Shown: one piece after another, positions 38,783-46,625 of the stretch
How positions within the stretch are numbered: the first letter of the stretch is position 1
Layout of the letters: each line of letters begins with the position of its first letter
Source of the DNA: Sphaerotilus hippei
Lineage (GTDB): Bacteria; Pseudomonadota; Gammaproteobacteria; Burkholderiales; Burkholderiaceae_C
Length of the DNA stretch: 64,000 nucleotides
Assembly: GCF_003201595.1 (NCBI RefSeq)
Contig: NZ_QJJS01000014.1
Coordinates: forward strand, 62,001-126,000
Reading direction: 5' to 3'
Position numbers and translations under genes: made by a program
The notes under the pieces: generated by a model
The model's input: the letters and a program-made list of their open reading frames with translations, nothing else
Databases searched by the model: none
What the model was told of the DNA's origin: nothing

Positions 38783-39118
38783 TCAGCGGATGTCATTGAG
38801 CTGGGTGAAGCGCTCGCCCAGCTGGGCCAGCACCTCCTCGGGCAGGTGGTCGAGCGTGCACAGCTCCTTGGCGCGCATGCCGACCTGGTGGCCGGAGTCG
38901 ACGAACTCGACGGCGTAGATGTAGAACATCTGCAGGAAGGTGCCGATCGAGCGCACGTAGCCGATCTCGCCCTTGTTCACCAGCACGTCGCCGATGTCCT
39001 TGCCGTTGTAGGTGCCGTCGTTGCGCACCACCGAACGGCTGATCACGCGCTCGCCCATCGAGAAACGGGGCGGCAGGGAGATCTCGAGCACGTCGTCGTC
39101 ACGGGAGATGTCAGCCAT
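38783..39118 (-). CDS. nifZ: NifZ protein
   Basis: The 111-residue protein contains the family core: LPPRFSMGERVISRSVVRNDG, DVLVNKGEIGYVRSIGTFLQ, YIYAVEFVDSGHQVGMRAKE. NifZ is a chaperone-like factor needed to form the second P-cluster of the MoFe protein. Its ATG overlaps the end of the LRV gene by eight bases, so translation is coupled. Confidence 0.9.
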   Translation of the reverse strand: MADISRDDDVLEISLPPRFSMGERVISRSVVRNDGTYNGKDIGDVLVNKGEIGYVRSIGTFLQMFYIYAVEFVDSGHQVGMRAKELCTLDHLPEEVLAQLGERFTQLNDIR

Positions 39119-39923
39119 CGGAGCACTCCTGGGTTGCGGAAGGAATCAGCTGCAGCAGGCGGGTGCGCACCTGCTCGCGCACCTCGGCCTCGTCGTCGTC
39201 GCGCAGGCGGGCCAGCAGCGCCGGGGCGGCCCGGCCGGCCACGTGCCAGCGCACGACCCAGTCGGGGTCGTGCACCAGGGCCTCGAGCAGCCCGGCGGGC
39301 AGGCGCTCGGCCACGAGGCGACGCACCTCCGGATCACGGTCGGCGGCCAGGCGCAGCAGCGCGGGCATCTCGAGGCGGCGCGCCACCTCCAGACGCACCT
39401 GCAGGTCGGTGTCGTGCATCAGCAGCGGCAGCAGGGCGACCGGCAGGCGGCGGGCGACGACCTTGCGCACCTCGTAGTCGCCGTCGCCCAGCATCGAGGC
39501 CACGTCGGCATCGGCCAGGCGCTGCGCCACCCGGATGCGCACCTCACGATGGGGATCCTCGCGCAGCCGGCCCAGCAGCCGCTGCGGCAGGCGCAGCGCG
39601 ACCTGCAGCCGCACGGTCTCGTCGGGATCGTCCATCAGCGCGGGCAGCTGGAAGACGTCGGCATAGCGGGCGGCGATCGCCCGCACCTCGAAATACGGGT
39701 GGCCGAGGTGCCGGCCGGCCAGCGTGCGGTGCTGGCGGAAGAAGCGGTCGATGCGCCGGGCATAGGCGTCCTGCATGCAGCAGCGCCCGGGCGCGCAGCC
39801 GGCGTCGGCCCCCAGGGCCAGCAGGTCCTGGTGCGGGCAGGCGCTGCAGTCCAGCGGACCGCCCTGCCAGTCGAGCACGGGGATGTCCTGCCAGGCCGGG
39901 GGGGAGTTGGACAGGTCGGCCAT
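39111..39923 (-). CDS. [4Fe-4S] leucine-rich-variant (LRV) repeat protein
   Basis: The 270-residue protein has an N-terminal Cys cluster (C26, C29, C43 and C48/C49 in CSACP and APGRCCMQDA). About seven helical repeats follow, each with a pattern like DPEVRRLVAERLPAGLLEAL. This is the architecture of the LRV protein first described from the Azotobacter vinelandii nif region. The Fe-S domain and repeat superhelix suggest a protein-binding adaptor. The start at 39923 (MADLSNSPPAWQ) is fixed by the domain. It overlaps nifZ by eight bases and lies 20 bases after the TPR gene. Confidence 0.9.
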   Translation of the reverse strand: MADLSNSPPAWQDIPVLDWQGGPLDCSACPHQDLLALGADAGCAPGRCCMQDAYARRIDRFFRQHRTLAGRHLGHPYFEVRAIAARYADVFQLPALMDDPDETVRLQVALRLPQRLLGRLREDPHREVRIRVAQRLADADVASMLGDGDYEVRKVVARRLPVALLPLLMHDTDLQVRLEVARRLEMPALLRLAADRDPEVRRLVAERLPAGLLEALVHDPDWVVRWHVAGRAAPALLARLRDDDEAEVREQVRTRLLQLIPSATQECSDG

Positions 39924-39943
39924 GGCGGGGGTCCGTCGCTGTC

Positions 39944-40540
39944 TCAGGCCGAAGCGCCCGGGCGGTGGCCGGTGCCCGAGGCCCGGGCCCACGCGGCGGC
40001 ACCGAAGGCCGGGGCGTCGGCAGCGTCGGGCGCGTCCGGGTCGTCACCCACCAGCGCACGCACCCGCACGGCCTCGAGCAGCGCGCCGCCGACCCGGTCC
40101 TCCGGGTCCAGCTCGCGCAGCTTGGCCAGCGCGTCGCGGGCCTCGTTCTGGTCGTCCAGGCGCAGGCTGAGGTAGGCGTAGCCCTTGAGCACGAACAGGT
40201 AGAAGCGGGTGCGGGCGCCACTGCCCGCCTCGGGCAGCGGGCGGTCGGGCACGTCGCGCCAGACGGTCGGCAGGTCCAGCGCCAGGGCGCCCACGGTCAG
40301 CGCCCGGCGGGCGATGTCGCGGGCCGCCGCCAGGCGGTGGCCGTAGAAATGGTGGCGGTAGAAGGCGATCAGCACCGCCGGATGGTCCGGCGCCAGCGAC
40401 CGGGCCCGCATCAGGGCGGCCATCGCCAGCGCCGGCTCCACGCCGCGCAGCTGGCCGGCTTCTTTCAGGGCCGCCTCGGTCTCGGCCGACAGGCCGCCCC
40501 CCAGCACCGCATCGTCGAAGTCGGCCAGCCCGTCCATCAT
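39944..40540 (-). CDS. TPR-like helical nif-operon protein
   Basis: The 198-residue protein consists of paired helices that look like tetratricopeptide repeats: ALAMAALMRARSLAPDHPAV, GHRLAAARDIARRALTV and RFYLFVLKGYAYLSLRLDDQ followed by ARDALAKLRELDPEDRVGG. The start at 40540 overlaps the IscA-like stop (ATGA). The C-terminal 30 residues are low complexity (Asp/Ala-rich). It probably mediates protein interactions in the Fe-S maturation group; no partner can be named. Confidence 0.75.
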   Translation of the reverse strand: MMDGLADFDDAVLGGGLSAETEAALKEAGQLRGVEPALAMAALMRARSLAPDHPAVLIAFYRHHFYGHRLAAARDIARRALTVGALALDLPTVWRDVPDRPLPEAGSGARTRFYLFVLKGYAYLSLRLDDQNEARDALAKLRELDPEDRVGGALLEAVRVRALVGDDPDAPDAADAPAFGAAAWARASGTGHRPGASA

Positions 40541-40929
40541 GCCCTCACCGTGCGCTTGATGGAGTCCAGCGAGACGCTGGTCTCGGCCGGCATCGCGGCC
40601 GCGTCGCCCGAGCTCGAGCAGCCGCAGGCGGCCTGGTTCGGGTTGACGAAGGTCAGGCCGCTCTTGGTGGGCGTGTCGGCGAAGTCCACCGTGATGCCGT
40701 CGAGCATCAGGCGGCTCTCGGCCGGCAGGAACACCTGCACGTCGTTGACCATCAGCACGCTGTCGCCGGCCATCGGCCGGGGCTCGACGGTGAACTCGCT
40801 CGAATAGCCCGAGCAGCCGCCGGGGCTGACGGTCAGGCGGAAGCCGCCGGCCGGGTGCTCGGAAAAACGCACCATGCGCCGCATGAACTTCTCGGCCGCC
40901 GGCATGACGATCACGTTGGGTTGCAGCAT
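40537..40929 (-). CDS. Nif-specific IscA-like Fe-S carrier
   Basis: The 130-residue A-type carrier has the three conserved Cys: C39 in SPGGCSGY and C102, C104 in AACGCSSSG. The HesB/IscA core is VMPAAEKFMRRM, followed by FRLTVSPGGC and later GITVDFADTP. It would carry or assemble Fe-S clusters for nitrogenase along with NifS. The start at 40929 (MLQPNVIVM) is used; GTG 40938 overlaps the ferredoxin stop and is an alternative. The tail beyond the last Cys (about 25 residues) is longer than in housekeeping IscA. Confidence 0.9.
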   Translation of the reverse strand: MLQPNVIVMPAAEKFMRRMVRFSEHPAGGFRLTVSPGGCSGYSSEFTVEPRPMAGDSVLMVNDVQVFLPAESRLMLDGITVDFADTPTKSGLTFVNPNQAACGCSSSGDAAAMPAETSVSLDSIKRTVRA

Positions 40930-40934
40930 GTCGC

Positions 40935-41129
40935 TCACACTTTCTTGATGCAGTTGTCGACCGGGCACACTGCGACGCACTGGGGCGAGTCGAACTGGCC
41001 TTCGCACTCGGTGCACTTGGCCGGATCGATGATGAAGGTGCCGCCCTTCTCGCGGATGGCGACGTTGGGGCACTCGGGCTCGCAGGCGGAGCAGCCGGTG
41101 CACATCGAGGCAATGATCTTGAGAGCCAT
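40935..41129 (-). CDS. fdxN: 2[4Fe-4S] ferredoxin (FdxN-like)
   Basis: The 64-residue ferredoxin has two clusters: C10, C13, C16, C20 ([12 protein letters not shown]) and C39, C42, C51, C55, plus a further C60 near the C-terminus. The longer [13 protein letters not shown] insertion is typical of nif-linked FdxN. FdxN next to nifB serves as electron donor for NifB-co synthesis in Azotobacter. It lies 44 bases after nifB and just before the IscA-like gene. Confidence 0.92.
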   Translation of the reverse strand: MALKIIASMCTGCSACEPECPNVAIREKGGTFIIDPAKCTECEGQFDSPQCVAVCPVDNCIKKV

Positions 41130-41173
41130 GTCTATCTCCTTGGGCTGGATGGGTGGGGGGGCGTGGAAGGAAT

Positions 41174-42754
41174 TCAGGCGGCCGCTTCGGTGCCGCTGGT
41201 GAAGGCACCCTGGCGGATCTGCGCATCACCGCGGACCTGGTGGGTGATGGCACCGCTGGCGATGCGCTGGCGGTAGTCGGAGAACCAGGACAGCGCGGCC
41301 TTCTCGATGAACTCGTGGGCGTACTGGTCGACCGGCTCGATGCCGGCGGCCTTCAGCTCGTCCCGCGGGCAGGCGCCGATCTTGGAGACCAGCACGGCGT
41401 GGCAGTCGTTGATCGCGCTGACCACCGAGGGCAGAGCCTCGTCCTCGCCATAACCGCCCTGGCAGTACAGGTCGACGCGGCGGTGGCCGACGAACAGCGC
41501 CTCGGCCTTGCTGACCTCGAAGATCTGGAACTCGGTGGCGTGGCCGAAATGCTGGTTGACCTTGCCATGGCCTTCGGTGGCCACGGCCACCAGCACCTTG
41601 ATGCTGGGGTCCACGCCGTCGTCGGCCTGGGCGGCGACCAGCGCGGCGCGCTTGGCGTCGACCTGGGCCTGGCGTTCGGCCTCGACCTTGTCCTGGTAGG
41701 TGCGGCGCTTGTCCAGGTCGTAGACGATCTCCATCTCCTCGATCTTGTCGAGGGTGAACTCCTCGGAGCGGTCCTCGCCCAGCAGGCCCACCGCATCGGC
41801 ACGGCACTGGCGGCAATGCCGCATCAGGTTGGCGCCGCCCATGCAGGCGTCCTGCACGGCCTTGAGCTCCTGCGCGGTCGGGCCGCGCTGGCCGTTCAGG
41901 CCGAACCAGGTGCCGTGCTCGGCCTCGCTGATCAGCGGCATGATGTTGTGCAGGAAGGCGCCGCGCTTCTTGACCTCGCGGTTCACCTCGATCAGGTGCT
42001 CGTCGTTGATGCCCGGGATCAGCACCGAGTTGATCTTGGTGAGCACGCCGCGCTCGGTCAGCATCTCCAGGCCCTTCATCTGCTGCTCGTGCAGGATGCG
42101 GGCGGCCTCGACGCCGGTGACGCGCTTGTGCTCCCAGAAGATCCACGGATAGATCTTGGCGCCGACCTCCGGATCGACCATGTTGATGGTGATCGTGACG
42201 TGGTCGATGTTGTACTTGCAGATCTCGTCGACCAGCGCCGGCAGCGCCAGGCCGTTGGTCGACAGGCACAGCTTGATGTCGGGCGCCTGCTCCTGCAGCA
42301 TCTTGAAGGTGGCGAAGGTCTTGGTCGGGCTGGCCAGCGAGTCGCCGGGGCCGGCGATGCCCAGCACCGTCATCTGCGGGATCTCGCTGGCGACGGCCAC
42401 GACCTTCTTGACCGCCTGCTCGGGCGTCAGCTTCTGGCTGACGACACCGGGGCGGCTCTCGTTGCTGCAGTCGTACTTGCGGTTGCAGTAGTTGCACTGG
42501 ATGTTGCAGGCCGGCGCCACCGCCACGTGCATGCGGGCGTAGTGGTGATGGGCCTCTTCCGAGTAGCAGGGGTGGTTCTTGACCTTGTCCCAGATCTCCT
42601 GGGGCATGTCGTCGGGACCGGCCGACGTGCCACAGCTGGCCTTGCCCTCGCCGCCGGTGGTGCCGCAGCCTCCACCGGTTTCGATGACCTCGCTGACTGC
42701 CTTGTGACCTTTTCGCAGGTCACCGATCGAAACGAATGCCGTGGTGCTGGACAT
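41174..42754 (-). CDS. nifB: Nitrogenase cofactor biosynthesis protein NifB
   Basis: The 526-residue protein has a radical-SAM N-terminal domain with the AdoMet-cluster motif C83-x3-C87-x2-C90 (ACNIQCNYC). Further Cys that bind the K1/K2 clusters are visible (HPC near residue 63 and CSNES). A C-terminal NifX/NafY-like domain (about 405-500, [20 protein letters not shown]) follows. It converts [4Fe-4S] clusters into NifB-co, the [8Fe-9S-C] precursor of the FeMo cofactor. The start at 42754 is preceded by a -24/-12 promoter and a NifA-type upstream site. It is the first gene of the nif accessory operon. Confidence 0.96.
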   Translation of the reverse strand: MSSTTAFVSIGDLRKGHKAVSEVIETGGGCGTTGGEGKASCGTSAGPDDMPQEIWDKVKNHPCYSEEAHHHYARMHVAVAPACNIQCNYCNRKYDCSNESRPGVVSQKLTPEQAVKKVVAVASEIPQMTVLGIAGPGDSLASPTKTFATFKMLQEQAPDIKLCLSTNGLALPALVDEICKYNIDHVTITINMVDPEVGAKIYPWIFWEHKRVTGVEAARILHEQQMKGLEMLTERGVLTKINSVLIPGINDEHLIEVNREVKKRGAFLHNIMPLISEAEHGTWFGLNGQRGPTAQELKAVQDACMGGANLMRHCRQCRADAVGLLGEDRSEEFTLDKIEEMEIVYDLDKRRTYQDKVEAERQAQVDAKRAALVAAQADDGVDPSIKVLVAVATEGHGKVNQHFGHATEFQIFEVSKAEALFVGHRRVDLYCQGGYGEDEALPSVVSAINDCHAVLVSKIGACPRDELKAAGIEPVDQYAHEFIEKAALSWFSDYRQRIASGAITHQVRGDAQIRQGAFTSGTEAAA

Positions 42755-42794
42755 GGGCTTGCCTTTGGGACGTCAGTGGTACGTGCAACCCTCA

Positions 42795-42811
42795 TTGCGA
42801 GAGCCGTGCCA
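42795..42811 (-). promoter_or_regulatory. RpoN (-24/-12) promoter of nifB
   Basis: On the minus strand the sequence TGGCACGGCTCTCGCAA matches the sigma-54 consensus TGGCACG-N4-TTGCA with one mismatch in the -12 box. The GG and GC pairs are exactly 10 bases apart. It lies about 40 bases upstream of the nifB start codon. Confidence 0.88.
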
Positions 42812-42877
42812 AGCCGTCCGATGGCAAATACACCAGACAAATCAATCGGTTGCGCTGGATCAAGGCGCATGTCGGGA

Positions 42878-42893
42878 TGTGCGGATCGCGACA
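42878..42893. promoter_or_regulatory. NifA-type upstream activator site
   Basis: TGT, ten bases (GCGGATCGCG) and ACA form the classical NifA-binding motif TGT-N10-ACA. It lies about 67 bases upstream of the nifB -24 element, the normal range for an enhancer acting on a sigma-54 promoter. The remaining bases between nifB and 42985 hold no gene. Confidence 0.8.
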
Positions 42894-42984
42894 AAGTCGA
42901 CAGATCGCGGCGGGGCCGCGACAAAGCCCCGGGCGCGCCGCAGCGGCCGAAGCCGATGCACCGAGGTGCCGGCGGGCCGCGGGC

Positions 42985-43962
42985 TCAGTCGAGCTGCAGG
43001 CCGATCTTCTTGACCAGGCGGCCGAAGCGCGCGCCTTCGCTGCGCATGAAACGGCCGGCCTCCTCGGGGCTGCTCATGCGGATCTGGTTGCCCTGGCGCA
43101 GCATCGCCTCCTTGACCTCCGGCGCGTTGAACGCGGCGCTGAAGGCGGCATGCAGGCGCCGCACCTCGGCCGCCGGCAGCCGGGCCGGGCCGACGATGGC
43201 GAACCAGCCTTCGGCCTCGGCACCGGGCAAGCCCTGTTCGGCCAGCGTGGGCAGGTCCGGGGCCGCGGCGATGCGCTCGCGGCTCATGACGCCGATCGCC
43301 CGCAGCGCGCCGCTGCGCAGGTGCGGCTGCACCACCACCAGCGCGCTGACGCCCATCTCGACCTGGCCGCCCAGCAGGTCGGCGATCTGCGGGCCGGTGC
43401 CCTTGTAGGGAATGTGGCGCGCGCTGGCGCCCATCTCCTCGACCACCAGCTCGCCGGCCAGGTGGACGATGGTGCCGTTGCCGGCCGAGCCGTAGTTGTA
43501 GCCGTCAGGTCGGGCCTTGAGCAGCGCGGCCAGCTCCTTGACGTTCCTGGCCGGCACCTTCGGGTGGACCACCAGCACCATCGGCGAACTGCCGCCGATG
43601 GCGATCGGGGTGATGTCCTCGTAGGTGTCGTAGGGCAGCTTCTTGTAGACGCTTGGGTGGACGACGTGGTTGTTGGACAGCACGCCGAGGGTCAGCCCGT
43701 CCGGCGCGGCCTTGACCAGGGCGGACGTGCCGGTGATGCCTCCGGCGCCGGGCAGGTTGTCGATCACCACCGGCTGGCCGCCGAGCGCCTTGCTCAGCGC
43801 GCCCTGGGTGGCCCGCATGATGGTGTCCACGGCCGAGCCGGCGCTGACCGGCAGGATCAGGCGCAGCGGCGCGGTGGAGGTCTCGGCGCGCACCGGCAGG
43901 GCGGTGGCCAGCAGGGCCGGGGCGGCCCCCAGCAGCAGGCGGCGTTTCAGGTCGGGGTTCAT
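42985..43962 (-). CDS. Bug-family tripartite tricarboxylate transporter substrate-binding protein
   Basis: The 325-residue periplasmic binding protein starts MNPDLKRRLLLGAAPALLAT at 43962 with a Sec/Tat-like signal (cleavage near VRAE). It has the Bug-family DNLPGAGGITGTSALVKAAPDG segment, here split as NLPGAGG and ALVKAAPDG, and YGSAGNGTIVHLAGELV. The TTT permease genes (tctA, tctB) are not adjacent, so it is an orphan as is common in Burkholderiales. The ligand is probably a small carboxylate. It ends the region beyond the nifB promoter but is not part of the nif operon. Confidence 0.9.
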   Translation of the reverse strand: MNPDLKRRLLLGAAPALLATALPVRAETSTAPLRLILPVSAGSAVDTIMRATQGALSKALGGQPVVIDNLPGAGGITGTSALVKAAPDGLTLGVLSNNHVVHPSVYKKLPYDTYEDITPIAIGGSSPMVLVVHPKVPARNVKELAALLKARPDGYNYGSAGNGTIVHLAGELVVEEMGASARHIPYKGTGPQIADLLGGQVEMGVSALVVVQPHLRSGALRAIGVMSRERIAAAPDLPTLAEQGLPGAEAEGWFAIVGPARLPAAEVRRLHAAFSAAFNAPEVKEAMLRQGNQIRMSSPEEAGRFMRSEGARFGRLVKKIGLQLD

Positions 43963-44258
43963 GGGCGGGTCTCCGGGCAACGGGGATCGGGAAGCACGCG
44001 GCCGCGCCGCGCCTGGTTGGCCTTCTGGTGAGCCCTCTGGTGACACAGGCTGGTGCGCACGCGCGCCCCTGAACGGCACGCCGATCCCCCGATGTCGGGC
44101 ATCGTTGCACGTTCTTGTCGGATTTCGGACAGGCACGTGACGTGCATGTGACAGATGTGCTTGGTTCCCGGGGCGGACTTGCCCTAAGGTGGTGACGTGC
44201 TCCATCGAGCGCAGCACCGCCCGGACCGGATCGTGCACCGAACTGCCATCGAACTGCC
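43963..44258. other. 296-bp divergent intergenic region
   Basis: No gene is seen between the Bug-type gene (minus) and the amidotransferase-like gene (plus). The right end holds a direct tandem duplication of CGAACTGCCAT (44239-44249 and 44250-44260) whose second copy supplies the first two bases of the ATG of the next gene. A CACGTGACGTG segment near 44136 is the only other palindromic feature. No clear ribosome-binding site precedes ATG 44259. Confidence 0.5.
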
Positions 44259-44864
44259 ATGTGCCTCATCATCAAGAAGCCCGCTGGACGCCAGATCGCC
44301 ACCGATTTCCTCGCCAACGCCTGGCAGCACAACAGCCACGGCTGGGGCAGCTTCCATGTGCAGCGCGGCCAGCTGATCCGGTCGCGGGGCATGGCCTTCG
44401 AGGAACTGGTCGACCACAACGCCGGGCTGCCGGACGACACCGAGGTCTACGTGCACCTGCGCCACGCCACGCGCGGGGCGATCTGCCCGGACATGGCCCA
44501 TCCCTACGTGGTGCGCGACGGCCTGATGCTGATGCACAACGGCACGCTGACGCACCTGGCGCTGCGTGACGCCGCGGTCAGCGACACCTGCGAATTCGCC
44601 GCCCTGCTGCGCGACATGCTGTCGGGCCTGAGCGATGCGCAGGCCGCCGCGCTGATCCGCTCGCAGGGCTTCTCGCGCCTGCTGGCCCCGATGGTCGACG
44701 GCTCGATGGTCGTGCTGCTCGACGAGCAGGGCGCCGTGCGCCTGGGCCGCGGCTGGCACCAGCTGCAGCCGGGCGACTGGCACGACACGATGACCGGCCT
44801 GGAGGTCTCCAACGACCGCCGCTGGAGCCGGCTGCACGAGGTGGCCGCGCCGCTGGCGGCCTGA
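44259..44864 (+). CDS. Class II glutamine amidotransferase-like protein
   Basis: The 201-residue protein begins Met-Cys, the pattern where removal of Met exposes a catalytic N-terminal Cys, followed by NSHGWGSFH, HLRHATRGAICPDMAHPY and the LMLMHNGTLTHL segment, matching the N-terminal-nucleophile amidotransferase fold. It has no synthase domain, so it may hydrolyse an amide or serve an unknown partner. Similar stand-alone proteins occur in phages and plasmids as well as chromosomes. Convergent with the next gene, with two bases between their stops. Confidence 0.75.
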   Translation: MCLIIKKPAGRQIATDFLANAWQHNSHGWGSFHVQRGQLIRSRGMAFEELVDHNAGLPDDTEVYVHLRHATRGAICPDMAHPYVVRDGLMLMHNGTLTHLALRDAAVSDTCEFAALLRDMLSGLSDAQAAALIRSQGFSRLLAPMVDGSMVVLLDEQGAVRLGRGWHQLQPGDWHDTMTGLEVSNDRRWSRLHEVAAPLAA

Positions 44865-44866
44865 GT

Positions 44867-45109
44867 TCAGTCCACCGGGCGGCGATCGCCCGGTCGAAGG
44901 CCCTGCCACGCCTGGCGGATGGCATCGTCGAGCTGGCGGTAGCGCCGGCCCGCGTGCTCGTAGAGCACACCGTCGAAGCGGATCGAGAATTCGTCCAGCA
45001 CCCGGTCCCGCTCCAGCTGCGCAGCGATCTCGGTGGCGGTGCGCGCCGGACGGAAGGGGATGGCGGGACACGGCAGGGTGCTGCCGGCCTTGCGGTGGGT
45101 TCGGGTCAT
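44867..45109 (-). CDS. Small uncharacterised protein, 80 residues
   Basis: I do not recognise the family. The protein is basic at the N-terminus and contains TEIAAQLERDRVLDEFSIRF, then DGVLYEHAGRRYRQLDDAIR. The pattern is compatible with a small alpha-beta or nucleic-acid-binding protein. ATG 45109 (MTRTHRK) is preferred over an in-frame start at 45169. It is divergent from the DUF4398 gene. Confidence 0.5.
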   Translation of the reverse strand: MTRTHRKAGSTLPCPAIPFRPARTATEIAAQLERDRVLDEFSIRFDGVLYEHAGRRYRQLDDAIRQAWQGLRPGDRRPVD

Positions 45110-45268
45110 GCCGTCAGTCTGGGCGCGGCGGCACGCCCTGTCTGTGGGCCACGGCACACAGGCGGACACCGACGGATCCGAGCCCGCGCATCGCCCCCTG
45201 CGTGCGTCAGCGCACCGACGTCAGCCCCGCCTGAGCCCAATCTGGCCGTCCGGATCCCCGAACCATGG

Positions 45269-45688
45269 ATGGACGACACGATGACCTGCTCACGCCTGCC
45301 TCGAAACCCCGACCGCCCGACGGCGATCGCCCGCCTGCCCGTGCTGCTCGCCAGCCTGGGCCTGCTGCTGCTGGGCGCCTGTGCCAGCACACCCCCACCC
45401 ACCGCGCAGATGGCGGTCTCGACCGCCGCGCTGGCCCACGCCGCCGGGGCGGGTGGCAACGAGTGGGCACCGGTGGAGATGCGCTCGGCGCGCGACAAGC
45501 TCGACCGGGCCCGGGCGGAGATGAGCGCCGAGCACCACGACCGCGCGCGGTCGCTGGCCCAGAAGGCCCAGGTCGATGCGCAGCTGGCCGAGGCCAAGGC
45601 CGAAGCGGCCAAGGCCCGCAAGGCCGCCGTCGAGGTGCAGGAAGCCGCGCGGGTGCTGAGCGAAGAGATGGCTCGCCAGCCCCGTTGA
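45269..45688 (+). CDS. DUF4398-type lipoprotein
   Basis: The 139-residue protein has a lipoprotein signal ending at LLLGACAS (lipidated Cys about residue 37). A long helical region follows, with AALAHAAGAGGNEWAPVEMR, RDKLDRARAEMSAEHHDRAR and an Ala/Lys-rich coiled coil to the end. This matches DUF4398. ATG 45269 or 45281 can serve as start. It lies 24 bases before the OmpA gene, forming a two-gene envelope operon. A role at the outer membrane or periplasm is inferred. Confidence 0.8.
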   Translation: MDDTMTCSRLPRNPDRPTAIARLPVLLASLGLLLLGACASTPPPTAQMAVSTAALAHAAGAGGNEWAPVEMRSARDKLDRARAEMSAEHHDRARSLAQKAQVDAQLAEAKAEAAKARKAAVEVQEAARVLSEEMARQPR

Positions 45689-45712
45689 TCGATGTCGAAC
45701 CAGGAGCCGACC

Positions 45713-46570
45713 ATGAAACAGCAATGCCGCTACATCCTGACCCTCACCGCCGCAGTGGCGATGGGCACCCTGGCTGCCTGCAGCAGCGCGCCGACGGCCA
45801 ACACCCAGCTCGACCAGGCCCGCAGCGACTACCGTGCCGCGCAGGACAACCCGCAGGCCCGCGAACTGGCCAGCGTCGAGCTGCGGCAAGCCGCGGACGC
45901 ACTGAACCAGGCCGATGCGGCATGGACCCGCCGTGACCTGCCGGCCGAGGTCGATCACTGGGCCTATCTGGCCCGCCAGCGGATCGCGATCGCCCAGGAG
46001 ACCGGCCAGCAGAAGGCCGCCGAGCAGGCCGTGGCCAACGCCAACCAGGTGCGTGACCAGCTGCGCCTGGCCGCCCGCACCAGCGAGGTCGACGTGGCCC
46101 GGCGCAGCGCGGACGTGGCACAGCAGCAGGCCAGCAGCGTCCAGGTGCGCAACAGCCAGCTGGAGGCGCAGCTCAAGGCACTCAACGCCAAGCCGACCGA
46201 TCGGGGCATGGTGATCACCATCGACGACGTGCTGTTCGACACCGGCGGAGACCGGCTCAAGTCCGGCGGCCTGCGTGGCATGGACCGGCTGGTGGCCTTC
46301 CTGAAGGCCTACCCGCAGCGCAAGGCGATGGTCGAGGGCTTCACGGACAGCGTCGGCAGCGATGCGCACAACCAGGCCCTGTCGGACCGGCGGGCCGAAG
46401 CGGTGCGCACCGCGCTGGTGGGCATGGGCATCGGCAGCGAGCGGCTGACCAGTCAGGGTTATGGCGAGGCCCATCCGGTGGCCGGCAACGACAGCGCGGG
46501 CGGACGGCAGATGAACCGCCGCGTCGAGATCGTGCTGTCCGACGACAGCGGCACGATCGCCCCCCGCTGA
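45713..46570 (+). CDS. OmpA-family lipoprotein with DUF4398-type N-terminus
   Basis: The 285-residue protein has a lipobox LAAC (lipidated Cys about residue 23), a helical DUF4398-like region (about 30-160) and a C-terminal OmpA peptidoglycan-binding domain (about 165-280). The latter shows VLFDTGGDRL, VEGFTDSVGSDAHNQALSDR, then RAEAVRTAL and NRRVEIVL. The start at 45713 (MKQQCRY) has an AGGAG ribosome-binding site; a start at 45692 is possible but less good. It links the outer membrane to peptidoglycan. Confidence 0.9.
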   Translation: MKQQCRYILTLTAAVAMGTLAACSSAPTANTQLDQARSDYRAAQDNPQARELASVELRQAADALNQADAAWTRRDLPAEVDHWAYLARQRIAIAQETGQQKAAEQAVANANQVRDQLRLAARTSEVDVARRSADVAQQQASSVQVRNSQLEAQLKALNAKPTDRGMVITIDDVLFDTGGDRLKSGGLRGMDRLVAFLKAYPQRKAMVEGFTDSVGSDAHNQALSDRRAEAVRTALVGMGIGSERLTSQGYGEAHPVAGNDSAGGRQMNRRVEIVLSDDSGTIAPR

Positions 46571-46576
46571 CCGGGG

Positions 46577-46610
46577 GCGGCCGGCCTCCCGCCGCGGGAA
46601 GGCCGGCCGC
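46577..46610. terminator. Bidirectional hairpin between the OmpA and amt genes
   Basis: A GC-rich stem of about 14 base pairs (GCGGCCGGCCT with its complement, continued by CCCG/CGGG, one bulged A) sits in the 55-base gap between two convergent genes. There is no T-tract, but its position and strength fit a shared terminator. Confidence 0.6.
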
Positions 46611-46625
46611 ACGCCCGCCGGGCGG

